Shown one piece after another: positions 7,955-16,049 of a DNA stretch of 50,705 nt. Below the pieces are notes generated by a model. That model saw nothing but the letters and a program-made list of their open reading frames with translations. It did not search any database and had not been told where the DNA came from. Within the stretch, counting starts at the first letter, position 1; each line of letters starts with the position of its first letter. This DNA comes from Akkermansiaceae bacterium (GTDB taxonomy: Bacteria > Verrucomicrobiota > Verrucomicrobiia > Verrucomicrobiales > Akkermansiaceae): contig JANRFH010000002.1 in the NCBI GenBank assembly GCA_030725745.1, positions 85,699-136,403 on the forward strand, in the 5' to 3' direction. The position numbers and the translations under genes are program-made.

Positions 7955-9016
7955 TTATCCGCGGCGGTTGCGGACGGCTTCTGCGAGGGTGTCGAGGACT
8001 TCGATGGTATCGTCCCAGTTGATGCAAGCGTCGGTGACGGACTGGCCGTGGGTGAGCTCGGAGAGATTGGGTTTCAGCTTCTGATTTCCTTCGACGAGGT
8101 TTGACTCAATCATCACGGAGGTGATGGATTTCGAACCAGTGGAGATCTGGTTTGCCAGGTCTTTAGCAACGAGTGGCTGGTTGCGGTAATCCTTGTTCGA
8201 ATTGCCGTGTGAGCAGTCGATCATGAGGGATTGTGGAAGATTGGACTCGGCGAGCATGGCCTCAACGGAGGCGATGGATTCCTTGTCATAGTTCGGCCCC
8301 GTTTTTCCGCCGCGCAGGATGAGGTGGCAGGATTTATTTCCGGCGGTGGAGACGATGGCGGAGACGCCTTGTTTCGTGACGGAGAGAAAATGGTGCGGGT
8401 TCGAGGCGGATTGGATGGCGTCGAGGGCGATCTGGATGGAACCGCCAGTGCCGTTTTTGAAGCCGACGGGCATAGAAAGGCCGGAGGCGAGCTCGCGGTG
8501 GATTTGTGACTCGGTGGTGCGTGCGCCGATGGCTCCCCATGCGATGAGATCCGCGTAGTATTGCGGGGAGATGGTGTCGAGAAATTCGGTTCCTGCGGCG
8601 ATGCCCATGTTGGCGAGATCTAGCAGGAGCTTGCGAGCGACTCGGAGGCCACGGTTGATATCGAAGGAGTCGTCGAGGTTGGGATCGTTGATGAGTCCTT
8701 TCCAGCCGACGGTGGTGCGTGGTTTCTCAAAATAGACACGCATGATGATGCAGAGGTCTTTGCTGAGGCGCTCGGCTTCGACCTTGAGTTTTTCCGCATA
8801 CTCCATGGCAGCTTCCGGATCGTGGATCGAGCATGGGCCGATGACGACGAGGAGGCGGTCGTCACGGAGGTTGAGGATTTCATCAGCCTCGGTGCGTGCG
8901 TTGGCGACAACGGCGGCGGCCTGCTCATTGATAGGGAGATAGTAGGCAAGCACCGCAGGAGAGATGAGCGGATTGATGCCGGAAATGCGAAGGTCGTCTG
9001 TGCGGTGTTTGGTCAC
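7955..9016 (-). CDS. 3-deoxy-7-phosphoheptulonate (DAHP) synthase, class I
   Basis: Condenses phosphoenolpyruvate with erythrose 4-phosphate, the first step of the shikimate pathway. It has 353 residues, typical of the AroG/AroF/AroH type. Visible signatures are VVIGPCSIHDPEAA near residue 57, RVYFEKPRTTVGWKGLINDP, ARTTESQIHRELASGLSMPV, GNKSCHLILRGG and the metal-binding SLMIDCSHGNSNKDY. The ATG start at 9016 is the first in frame, preceding a canonical RTDDLRI N-terminus. Which of the AroF/G/H isozyme types it is, and its feedback inhibitor, cannot be decided here. It appears monocistronic. Confidence 0.95.
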   Translation of the reverse strand: MTKHRTDDLRISGINPLISPAVLAYYLPINEQAAAVVANARTEADEILNLRDDRLLVVIGPCSIHDPEAAMEYAEKLKVEAERLSKDLCIIMRVYFEKPRTTVGWKGLINDPNLDDSFDINRGLRVARKLLLDLANMGIAAGTEFLDTISPQYYADLIAWGAIGARTTESQIHRELASGLSMPVGFKNGTGGSIQIALDAIQSASNPHHFLSVTKQGVSAIVSTAGNKSCHLILRGGKTGPNYDKESIASVEAMLAESNLPQSLMIDCSHGNSNKDYRNQPLVAKDLANQISTGSKSITSVMIESNLVEGNQKLKPNLSELTHGQSVTDACINWDDTIEVLDTLAEAVRNRRG

Positions 9017-9086
9017 GGGGCGGGTATGGAAGAGCCTTGAGGCCGAAATGGCGAGTTTTATGTTGGGTATTCAGGGGTAATGGCTC

Positions 9087-9101
9087 GTGGCGAGACGCCA
9101 C
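9087..9101. repeat. Small perfect hairpin GTGGCG-AGA-CGCCAC
   Basis: A 6-bp stem with a 3-base loop lying 28 bases beyond the DUF4340 stop on the minus strand. No U-run follows, so it is a doubtful terminator. The rest of the 9017-9129 gap shows nothing else I can name. Confidence 0.4.
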
Positions 9102-9129
9102 TGAAACGGCCTGCGGCGGGACTTCGAAG

Positions 9130-10377
9130 CTACTCTTCTTCGGTTGGTGGGGCGTAAGGGATCTGAATGGGTTCGGTGACCGCAGAGGTGCCTGGGGGAA
9201 GGGTAGGAGCGCTTGGTGCTGGGCCGTCGCCTTTGCTCATGAGGTCGGTGCGGTTTTTTAGAAGCGCATCGACGGTGAATTTCGTGAGTTCAAAAGTGCG
9301 GCCTTCGAGGGCTTTGGCGGTTTCGAGGCGTTTGGTGAGTGTTGCTAGGCGCTCGGTGAAGGCTTTGTCAGCGGCAGCAGCGTCTTCTGGTTTTTCATCC
9401 GCGGGTATATTGCGCTCCTTAGGAAGTTCTGCGGAGACGGCCACGGTCATGAGGAAATTCTCGGATGGGACTTTGCCTTCTTCGGTTTTTACTGGCTGGA
9501 GGGCGATTTCATATTTGAAGCCTTCGAAGGTGGTGATGGTGGCTTTCTGTAGTTTTTCTGGGGTGGCGAGTTTTTCAACTTCGCTGGCAGGAATGAGATC
9601 TTCGAAGCGTGTGTAGGAGAAAAGCGACTTGAGCGGAGCGGTGGCGGCGGTGTCTATGTTCACGCCGGGGAAAGCATCGGTGAATTTAAAATCCGAGTTC
9701 TCGTCGTCGCGAGTGAGTGTCCACTCGCTGGTGTCGGAGTTGGGCTGGGTGAGATCGATGGTTTGGATTTTCTCGATGGTGAGGAAATCTTCTAAGAGCC
9801 AATCCTTGGGATCGGCTGAGAGTGCGCTAAACATTTCGGAAACGGCGTAGAAGCCGGATTCGTCTGCGTGGTTGCGGACATAGCGCCCGGTGGAGCCACC
9901 ACCGAAGGGCGATGCGGATGAGGCGGAATCGAGGCTTTTTCCGAAGGAGATTTTCGCAAGTTCATTGCCACCGGAGTTTTTGAAGGTGGCAGTGAGTCCG
10001 CGCTGTAAGGGGTCAGAAGAATTTTCGTCCATGCCGAAGCGAGCGGCGAAAGAGGAGCCAGCTTCGATGCCTTGGGTGACTTTTAGCTCGGTGAGTGAGC
10101 GGAGGAGATCGTTGATAGTGGAAGTGTTTGCCGGGAAACCATCACGCTCGGTAACGATCCATGATCCGTCTTTTTTCGTGAGAGTGACGGTGTTTTCTAC
10201 GCCGTTGATTTCGATGACGGAGGTTTCCTCTGCGGGGAAATCCTGGATTAAGGTTTGTCCTGCGGTGCGGGTGGTGGCGTTTTTCTCATCTCCGCCTTGG
10301 GATTTCTTGATGAAGAAAACGGCGGAGCCGAGGAGAAGGGCGATGATCCAGAGGATGGCGACGGTGCGGGCTTTCAT
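9130..10377 (-). CDS. DUF4340 protein, last gene of a Gld-type ABC operon
   Basis: A 415-residue membrane-anchored protein. One N-terminal helix (about 6-23) is followed by KKSQGGDEKNA and a long periplasmic region with repeated beta-rich DUF4340 units (for example TLTKKDGSWIVTERDGFPANTSTINDLL cut into strand pairs, and later WTLTRDDENSDFKF). A helical charged segment (about 330-365) and a proline-rich tail ending PYAPPTEEE follow. It sits 40 bases after the GldG-like gene and completes a four-gene minus-strand operon with the ABC ATPase and permease. The function is not established; co-occurrence with GldG suggests an envelope transport or surface role. Confidence 0.85.
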   Translation of the reverse strand: MKARTVAILWIIALLLGSAVFFIKKSQGGDEKNATTRTAGQTLIQDFPAEETSVIEINGVENTVTLTKKDGSWIVTERDGFPANTSTINDLLRSLTELKVTQGIEAGSSFAARFGMDENSSDPLQRGLTATFKNSGGNELAKISFGKSLDSASSASPFGGGSTGRYVRNHADESGFYAVSEMFSALSADPKDWLLEDFLTIEKIQTIDLTQPNSDTSEWTLTRDDENSDFKFTDAFPGVNIDTAATAPLKSLFSYTRFEDLIPASEVEKLATPEKLQKATITTFEGFKYEIALQPVKTEEGKVPSENFLMTVAVSAELPKERNIPADEKPEDAAAADKAFTERLATLTKRLETAKALEGRTFELTKFTVDALLKNRTDLMSKGDGPAPSAPTLPPGTSAVTEPIQIPYAPPTEEE

Positions 10378-10380
10378 TGG

Positions 10381-10415
10381 AAGTTTGCTAGTTGGAAGCT
10401 TTAAGTTTCAAGGTG
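10381..10415. repeat. Degenerate heptad element before the DUF4340 gene
   Basis: A seven-base-periodic AT-rich stretch (AAGTTTG, then AAGCTTT AAGTTTC and AAGGTGGGC) filling the spacer immediately upstream of the DUF4340 start. It resembles the complete 37-bp elements at 12291, 22123 and 44763, but the second unit is disrupted and the AAGGAAGAG end has become AAGGTGGGC. Confidence 0.5.
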
Positions 10416-10417
10416 GG

Positions 10418-12289
10418 CTAGCGGGCGCGGGTGGAGGAGCGGCGCTTCAGATAGAGGGTGAGGCCGAAGAGGATGACGAGGGCGGGCATGGCCGCGACGT
10501 TTAGGAGGGTGATGTTTCCGGCGAGCTTGTCTTTCTGGCGGCGGAGATCCTTTTGTTGTTCGCGGACGAGGCGGGAGTATTCGACCTGCTGCTCGCGGAG
10601 TTTTTCGATTTCCGCCTCCTGTTCGGGGGAGAGGAAGAGTTCGCTGCCTTGCGCTTTCTGAGCCTGAAGTTCCTGGAGCTTTTGCTGGGCTTCGATTTGC
10701 TTGGCTTGAAAATCGGCGATTTTGTTGCCGACTTCTTTGTCGAATTTCGCCTCCATTTCCTGGACGACGGTGAAGGGGCGGCGTGTGGCGGCGCGTGAGC
10801 GTGAGCCGATGAGGTATTTGGAGCCGGTTGCTTGGTCTAGGAGGTTGAGGAGCATGGCGGCGTTGCCGTTTGCCGGGGTGGCCATTTGCATGCCTCCGAA
10901 GTTCTGCACCGTGTAGGCGAAGCGGTCGTAGAAGGCATCGATATCGGCGATGAGGAAGACGTTTCCGGGCTTGACGGCTTTCTTGAGGGAATCGGTTGTT
11001 ACCTCTTCGGCAATGGCTTCTTCTCCATCCGCCGGTGGGGTGGCAGGTTTGCCTTCGGGGAAGGCGGTGCTGAAATTACCAGAGAGGTGGGTGACGAGAT
11101 CGAAGGCGGTGCCCTCGGATTTTACGGAGGTATCGAGCGAGGGGTCGAGGCGGGAGGCTTTGTTGGAATCGACGAAGCCTGCGCTGGTGGAGGAACGCAT
11201 GAGGGAGTTCACTGCCACGCCTGCACCTCCGGTGCGTTTGAAGGCGCCGGGTAGGTAGAGGGTGACGGACTCGATGGATTTTGTGATGATGTTGTCCTTC
11301 TGCGGCATGGCAGACTGGGGAAGGGTCAGGACGGCGATGCCCTTGCGGCCACCGCCGAGTTCAGTTGCGTAGATCGGATCGGCGAGGACTTGGTTGGAAA
11401 CAAACTCGACGCCCCATGCCTTGAGTAGGGTGGGGAGGGTGGAGGTGGCCGGTGCGCCGGGCTGGCCGGTCATGGGGTTGCCACCACCGAGCATCTGGGC
11501 GGAAACGGAGTAGGCATCGAGGCAGGCGACGACCGTGCCGCCGTTGAGAAGGTATTGATCGACGAGGTATTCCGTTTCCGGGGTGATGTCGGATGGGTGG
11601 AAGAGGAGGAGGACTTTGATTTCGTTCGGGTCGATCTTATCCGGGGTCATTCCGAGGTCTTTCAGGTCAAAGGCTTGTTGGAGCTGCTGGTAGAAGACCC
11701 ATGCAGGCATCGGTTGCTGGCCGGGCATCATGGCGGGGGTGCCTGCGAGATCGAGGGCAGACATGACGCCGATGACGGGTTTGACCGGTGTGGAGACCTC
11801 GGCGATGGCTTTGGAAATGTTGTATTCCAGCATGGTTTCCTCGGAGGGATCGAGAAAAGGGAGGACGACTTTCTTGTCGAGGGCGCAGACCGCCATGCCG
11901 AGGAAGAGGTTGTCGTAGTCGATCTGCTGGCCGCTGAGGCCGTCTAGTGCGGCGGAGTCTTCGGCATCGGTGTCCGGCTCGGGATCGAGGTTTTCGATGC
12001 GGAGTTTGCCGCCGGAGAGATTGGCGTATTCCTTGAGGAGGTCGTCCACGCGATTCATGTGCACTTTCACCTGCTCCGGCATGTAGTCGGAGTTACGGGA
12101 GGCGTAGTAGCGGATGACAACCGGAGTATCCAGCTCTGCGAGGATGGCTTTGGTGCCGTCGGAGAGGGTGTGGACTTTGTTTTCTGTGAAATCAACGCCG
12201 CGATTTCCGGCCGGGGTGAGGGAGATCAGCCAGTTGGCGAGGATGGCGATGGTGACGAGGGCGAGGATGCCGAGGAGAGCTTTTTTCAT
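10418..12289 (-). CDS. GldG-like ABC auxiliary transport protein
   Basis: A 623-residue protein with one N-terminal membrane helix (about 4-24), a large periplasmic DUF/ABC-transport auxiliary domain starting DFTENKVHTLSDGTKAILAEL, a coiled coil rich in Gln/Lys/Glu (about 515-590, with QAKQIEAQQKLQELQAQ) and a C-terminal helix just before LKRRSSTRAR. This is the architecture of GldG and of the eukaryotic-IFT52-like periplasmic family members. The ATG start at 12289 has a heptad repeat element directly upstream and no Shine-Dalgarno sequence. It is encoded between the permease and DUF4340. In Bacteroidetes GldAFG supports gliding; a gliding role here is unproven. Confidence 0.88.
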   Translation of the reverse strand: MKKALLGILALVTIAILANWLISLTPAGNRGVDFTENKVHTLSDGTKAILAELDTPVVIRYYASRNSDYMPEQVKVHMNRVDDLLKEYANLSGGKLRIENLDPEPDTDAEDSAALDGLSGQQIDYDNLFLGMAVCALDKKVVLPFLDPSEETMLEYNISKAIAEVSTPVKPVIGVMSALDLAGTPAMMPGQQPMPAWVFYQQLQQAFDLKDLGMTPDKIDPNEIKVLLLFHPSDITPETEYLVDQYLLNGGTVVACLDAYSVSAQMLGGGNPMTGQPGAPATSTLPTLLKAWGVEFVSNQVLADPIYATELGGGRKGIAVLTLPQSAMPQKDNIITKSIESVTLYLPGAFKRTGGAGVAVNSLMRSSTSAGFVDSNKASRLDPSLDTSVKSEGTAFDLVTHLSGNFSTAFPEGKPATPPADGEEAIAEEVTTDSLKKAVKPGNVFLIADIDAFYDRFAYTVQNFGGMQMATPANGNAAMLLNLLDQATGSKYLIGSRSRAATRRPFTVVQEMEAKFDKEVGNKIADFQAKQIEAQQKLQELQAQKAQGSELFLSPEQEAEIEKLREQQVEYSRLVREQQKDLRRQKDKLAGNITLLNVAAMPALVILFGLTLYLKRRSSTRAR

Positions 12290-12290
12290 G

Positions 12291-12327
12291 AAACTTTAAA
12301 CTTTAGATTTTAAACTCCAAGGAAGAG
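12291..12327. repeat. 37-bp heptad element upstream of gldG
   Basis: On the plus strand the units are AAACTTT, AAACTTT, AGATTTT and AAACTCC, followed by AAGGAAGAG: four heptads plus a 9-base end. It begins one base from the GldG-like start codon and ends two bases from the upstream permease stop, so it fills the whole spacer. Copies of exactly the same length lie at 22123-22159 and 44763-44799. Confidence 0.85.
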
Positions 12328-12328
12328 A

Positions 12329-13060
12329 TTAGGCGCGTTTGGCGCTGAGGATGGTGGAGGTGCCGATGAGGCAGAGGCCGATGAAGGAGACGAACCAGAC
12401 GAGATCCTGTAGGCGGAAGAGGCCACGGGTGAGGGAGGAGAAATGATCCCAGACGCCGAAGGAAATGACGGCTTCGACAGTGGATTTCGAGGTGGCCTTG
12501 GCTAGCTCGCGGGTGAAGGAGTCATATCCGCAGAGCACCATGATGGTGCAGATGGTAACGGAGACGATGAGGCAGACGACCTGATCGCGGGTGCATGCGG
12601 AGACGAGCATGGTGATGGCGATGAAGGTGCAGCAGACGAGGAAAGAGCCGATGTATCCGGAGGCGATGGTACCGTTGTCAGGGCTGCCGAGGTAGTTCAC
12701 CGTGAGGATGATGGGGAAGGTGAGGAGGAGCGCGACGAGCGAGACCGTGGCGGCGGCGAGGAATTTTCCGACGATGGCAGACCATGTGGAGACGGGGAAG
12801 GTGCCGAGAAGCTCGATGGTGCCGGTGCGCTGCTCATCCGCCCAGAGCTTCATGGCGATGGCAGGGGCGATGAGCATGTAGAGCCACGGGTGCCAGAAGA
12901 AGAAGGAGTATTCGAGCGAGGCATCGCCGACATTCATGAACTCACCGAAGGAGAAGGTGAATCCCAGCGAGAGGAGGAGGAAGATGACGATGATCGCGTA
13001 GGCGGTGGGCTGGGCGAAGTAGGATTTTAACTCGCGCTTGAAGATGGTGAGGGAAGACAT
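12329..13060 (-). CDS. ABC-2 type permease (GldF-like)
   Basis: An inner-membrane permease of the ABC-2 family, 243 residues with six hydrophobic helices. It begins with a cytosolic FKRELKSYFAQPTAYAI stretch before helix 1, and contains WHPWLYMLIAPAIAMKLWADEQRTG, the typical region after helix 2, and FPVSTWSAIVGKF. It is the membrane partner of the ATPase encoded just upstream and of the GldG-like protein downstream. The start at 13060 is ATG. Substrate unknown. Confidence 0.9.
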   Translation of the reverse strand: MSSLTIFKRELKSYFAQPTAYAIIVIFLLLSLGFTFSFGEFMNVGDASLEYSFFFWHPWLYMLIAPAIAMKLWADEQRTGTIELLGTFPVSTWSAIVGKFLAAATVSLVALLLTFPIILTVNYLGSPDNGTIASGYIGSFLVCCTFIAITMLVSACTRDQVVCLIVSVTICTIMVLCGYDSFTRELAKATSKSTVEAVISFGVWDHFSSLTRGLFRLQDLVWFVSFIGLCLIGTSTILSAKRA

Positions 13061-13082
13061 GGGTATTAAGTAAAAAGTGCCG

Positions 13083-13101
13083 AGTGATCAGTGATCAGTG
13101 G
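13083..13101. repeat. GTGATCA tandem motif in the ATPase-permease spacer
   Basis: AGTGATCAGTGATCAGTGG is a short tandem of the 7-base unit GTGATCA within the 61-base gap between the ABC ATPase stop and the permease start. It has the same seven-base period as the heptad elements but a different sequence. Its function is unknown. Confidence 0.5.
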
Positions 13102-13121
13102 GAAGACTTTGCTTGTTGAAT

Positions 13122-13847
13122 TTATGCGGCGGTGTCGGTGGTGGTGACTTTGCGGAAGAGGTCGGTGAGGGAGCCGTTGGGGGCTTGGGCGAGGAGTTCT
13201 TTCGGGGTGCCGTCGGCGACGATTTTTCCGCGATCGACGATGACAGCGCGGGTGCAGGAGGCTTCGACTTCTTCGAGGATGTGGGTGGAGAAGAGGATGG
13301 CCTTGGTCTCGCCGAGACGCTTGATGAGCTGGCGGACTTCGTATTTCTGGTTGGGATCGAGGCCGTCGGTGGGCTCATCGAGGATGAGGACTTCGGGATC
13401 GTGGAGGAGGGCTTGCGCGAGGCAGGTGCGGTGGCGGTAGCCTTTTGAGAGGGTGTCGATGGATTGGCGGGCGACGCTGGTGAGGAAGCAGGTTTCGATG
13501 GAGCGCTCGACGGCTTCGTTTTTCTCGGGGCCGGTGAGTCCGCGGATTTCGGCGCAGAATTTGAGGAAGCCGATGACCGTCATGTCGTTGTAGAGCGGGG
13601 CGGATTCCGGGAGGTAGCCGATCTTGCGTTTCGCGGCGGCTGGGTTTTCTACGATGGAGATTCCGCAGATTTTAGCGTCGCCGGAAGTGGGTGGTATGAA
13701 TCCTGTGACCATGCGCATGGTGGTGGATTTTCCTGCTCCGTTGGGGCCAAGGAATCCTAGGACATCGCCTTTTTCGACGGTGAATGAGAGATTGTCCACG
13801 GCGAGCTTGCTTCCGAAACGTTTGGTGAGTTTTGCGGCTTCGATCAT
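13122..13847 (-). CDS. ABC transporter ATPase (GldA-like)
   Basis: A cytosolic ATP-binding subunit of 241 residues. Walker A is GPNGAGKSTT (about 34-43). The signature motif is unusual: the position of LSGGQ reads LSKGYRHR, as in GldA/NatA-type ATPases. Walker B is LILDEPTDGLDP, with the H-loop in FSTHILEE. It opens the minus-strand operon ATPase - permease - GldG - DUF4340. The start at 13847 is ATG. Proximity gives the partner assignment; substrate unknown. Confidence 0.93.
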   Translation of the reverse strand: MIEAAKLTKRFGSKLAVDNLSFTVEKGDVLGFLGPNGAGKSTTMRMVTGFIPPTSGDAKICGISIVENPAAAKRKIGYLPESAPLYNDMTVIGFLKFCAEIRGLTGPEKNEAVERSIETCFLTSVARQSIDTLSKGYRHRTCLAQALLHDPEVLILDEPTDGLDPNQKYEVRQLIKRLGETKAILFSTHILEEVEASCTRAVIVDRGKIVADGTPKELLAQAPNGSLTDLFRKVTTTDTAA

Positions 13848-13947
13848 GATGGGTTACGAGAGTGTGCGGGCACGCACTTTTTAGGCGTTACGTGTTTATT
13901 TGCGACACGGAAAGCGGGATTTGTTTGGGAAATTGGATGATGCGCTA

Positions 13948-14006
13948 GGAGCGCTTGCTTTAGCTGGCGTGCGGGATGGTGACTCGCCGCCTAAAGGCAG
14001 CGCTCC
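13948..14006. repeat. Hairpin repeat (GCTTTAGCTGGCGT family, copy 2)
   Basis: GGAGCGCTTGCTTTAGCTGG starts the left arm (13948-13970), and the right arm at 13982-14006 is its imperfect complement, with compensating-looking changes around CCGCCTAAAGGC. The left arm is nearly identical to that of the hairpin at 7885-7943. It lies 8 bases from the clpX stop on the minus strand and may end clpX transcription. Confidence 0.75.
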
Positions 14007-14013
14007 TTCCAAC

Positions 14014-15315
14014 TTACGCGGCGTCTTCCTCGGCGCTGCTGGATTTTCGGCGGCGGAGGGAGGGGGCTTTGGTGCCTTCGACGACGGCGCGGTTGATGGA
14101 GACGCCTTCGATATCGCCACGGGAGGGGACATCATACATGACATCGAGCATCATTTTTTCGAAAATGGATCGGAGGGCGCGTGCACCGGTGCCGCGTTCG
14201 ACAGCCATGGCTGCGATGGCGCGGAGAGCGTCGCGAGTGATGCGGAGCTTCGCACCATTGAGGGCGAGTTGCTTGGAGTATTGTTTCACCAAGGCGTTTT
14301 TCGGCTCGGTGAGGATCTGGACGAGTTCCTGCTCGGTGAGCTTGCGCAGGGCGGTAATGACTGGGAGTCGACCAATGAACTCGGGGATGAGGCCGAAGTG
14401 GAGGAGGTCTTCTGGTAGAACTTTTTCGAGGATTTTGGCGGATTTTTCGTCGAAGACGTCGGTGTTTTGCTCCGAGTGGAAGCCGAGGGTCTTGCTGCCG
14501 AGGCGGCGGCGGACGATGTCTTCGAGGCCGACGAATGCTCCGCCGCAGATGAAGAGGATTTTCTCGGTGTTAATCTGGATGTATTCCTGCTGCGGGTGCT
14601 TGCGGCCACCCTGCGGTGGGACGTTGCAGACGGTGCCTTCGAGGATTTTCAGGAGGGCTTGCTGGACGCCTTCACCCGAGACGTCGCGGGTGATGGAGAC
14701 GTTTTCGGTCTTGCGGCCGATTTTGTCGATTTCATCAACGTAGATGATGCCGCGTTCGGCGCGCTCGACATCGAAGTCGGCAGCTTGAAGGAGGCGGAGG
14801 ATGATATTTTCTACATCTTCGCCAACATAGCCGGCCTCGGTGAGGGTGGTGGCATCGACGATGCAGAAGGGGACGTCGAGGACGCGTGCGAGGGTGCGTG
14901 CGAGGAGGGTTTTTCCTGAACCGGTTGAGCCCAAGAGGAGGACGTTGGATTTCTCGATCTCCACGTCGTTATATTCGGCGGAGACTCCGAGATCGTCTTG
15001 ATTGAGGCGGAGGTAGTGGTTGTAAACGGCGACGGAGAGGACGCGTTTGGCGATTTCCTGGCCGATGACGTAGTTGTCGAGCTCAGCGACGAGCTCTGCG
15101 GGTGTGGCTGACGTTTCCTTAGGGCGGGAGCCTTTCTTGCTCTTCTTGCCTGAGCCAGACTCCTCGGGTGGGTTGAGTTCCTTGGCGAGGATGTTGCCGC
15201 AGACGTCGACGCATTCGTTGCAAATATACACGCCGGGGCCAGCGATGAGTTTCTTGACCTCTGAGTGGCTCTTTCCGCAGAAGGAGCACATGGTGAGATT
15301 GGAAGCGCGTGCCAT
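14014..15315 (-). CDS. clpX: ATP-dependent Clp protease ATPase subunit ClpX
   Basis: An AAA+ unfoldase that feeds substrates to ClpP. It has 433 residues: an N-terminal zinc-binding domain with C10, C13, C32 and C35; a Gly/Lys-rich linker at about 51-68; Walker A GSTGSGKT near 129; Walker B YVDEID; a [11 protein letters not shown] segment; and the IGF-equivalent loop region, followed by the sensor-2 [10 protein letters not shown]. It lies 50 bases downstream of clpP on the minus strand in the conserved order tig-clpP-clpX. The spacer is a heptad repeat. The C-terminal tail ([13 protein letters not shown]) is variable. The ATG start at 15315 is set by the zinc domain. Confidence 0.97.
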   Translation of the reverse strand: MARASNLTMCSFCGKSHSEVKKLIAGPGVYICNECVDVCGNILAKELNPPEESGSGKKSKKGSRPKETSATPAELVAELDNYVIGQEIAKRVLSVAVYNHYLRLNQDDLGVSAEYNDVEIEKSNVLLLGSTGSGKTLLARTLARVLDVPFCIVDATTLTEAGYVGEDVENIILRLLQAADFDVERAERGIIYVDEIDKIGRKTENVSITRDVSGEGVQQALLKILEGTVCNVPPQGGRKHPQQEYIQINTEKILFICGGAFVGLEDIVRRRLGSKTLGFHSEQNTDVFDEKSAKILEKVLPEDLLHFGLIPEFIGRLPVITALRKLTEQELVQILTEPKNALVKQYSKQLALNGAKLRITRDALRAIAAMAVERGTGARALRSIFEKMMLDVMYDVPSRGDIEGVSINRAVVEGTKAPSLRRRKSSSAEEDAA

Positions 15316-15320
15316 GGGTG

Positions 15321-15355
15321 AAACTTTAAACCTTAAACTTTAAACTCTAAACTAA
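15321..15355. repeat. Heptad element in the clpP-clpX spacer (variant)
   Basis: Five seven-base units on the plus strand: AAACTTT, AAACCTT, AAACTTT, AAACTCT and AAACTAA. It belongs to the same family as 12291-12327 but lacks the AAGGAAGAG end, which is replaced by GAAATTTGG. It lies five bases from the clpX start codon, in the 5' untranslated region. Confidence 0.75.
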
Positions 15356-15365
15356 GAAATTTGGA

Positions 15366-16043
15366 TTAGTCCTTTTTGTCTAGCTCGGTCTGGACGGCGT
15401 CGGGGAGTTGTTTGCGGGATTCCAGGACTTTGTCGACGAGGCCGTAGGCTACGGATTCCTCGGCGGTCATGTAGTTGTCGCGGTCGGAGTCGTTTTCAAC
15501 TTCTTCGATGGTCTTGCCGGTGTGGTGGGCGAGGATGCCGTTGAGGCGTTTCTTGAGGTTGAACATGAAGCCGATGGTGCGCTCGACGTCTGAGGCAGTG
15601 CCCTGTGCTCCGCCGGAGACCTGGTGGATCATGACGTGGGAGTTCGGCAGGCAGAAGCGTTTGCCTTTTGTCCCTGCGGTGAGGAGGACGGAGCCCATGG
15701 ATGCGCAGATGCCGATGCAGTAGGTGTTCACATCACAAGTGAGGAACTGCATGGTGTCATAGATGGCAAGGCCTGCGGTGACGGAGCCGCCGGGGCTGTT
15801 GATGTAAATGTGGATGTCCTTTTTTGGATCCTGCATCTGGAGGAAAAGCAGCTGGGCGATGACCGAGTTCGCGACGTAATCATCGATGCCGACACCGATG
15901 AAGATGATGCGATCCTTGAGCAGGCGTGAATAGATATCGAACGAGCGTTCGCCGCGGCCATCGGACTCAACGACGACGGGGACGTAGTAGCTGTTCTTCG
16001 GTGCTTGCGGGGAGGAGTTGTTGGAAGGAGGGAAAAGGTTCAT
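15366..16043 (-). CDS. clpP: ATP-dependent Clp protease proteolytic subunit ClpP
   Basis: A tetradecameric serine peptidase, 225 residues. Catalytic Ser115 lies in CASMGS, His140 in SHVMIHQ, and the Asp in the DSDRDNYM segment near 187-189. Other family marks are [18 protein letters not shown] and the end AYGLVDKVL. The first 18 residues are Ser/Pro/Asn-rich and probably removed or disordered. It lies 6 bases after the trigger factor stop and 50 before clpX, giving the conserved folding-and-degradation operon. Confidence 0.97.
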   Translation of the reverse strand: MNLFPPSNNSSPQAPKNSYYVPVVVESDGRGERSFDIYSRLLKDRIIFIGVGIDDYVANSVIAQLLFLQMQDPKKDIHIYINSPGGSVTAGLAIYDTMQFLTCDVNTYCIGICASMGSVLLTAGTKGKRFCLPNSHVMIHQVSGGAQGTASDVERTIGFMFNLKKRLNGILAHHTGKTIEEVENDSDRDNYMTAEESVAYGLVDKVLESRKQLPDAVQTELDKKD

Positions 16044-16049
16044 TTCTGC

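Noticed and set aside
12291-12327. CRISPR array (short repeats with period)
   Set aside because: Units are 7 bases without spacers, and no cas genes are in the window.
13900-14743. Plus-strand frames opposite clpX
   Set aside because: Shadows of the high-GC clpX codons on the other strand; repetitive composition and no domains.
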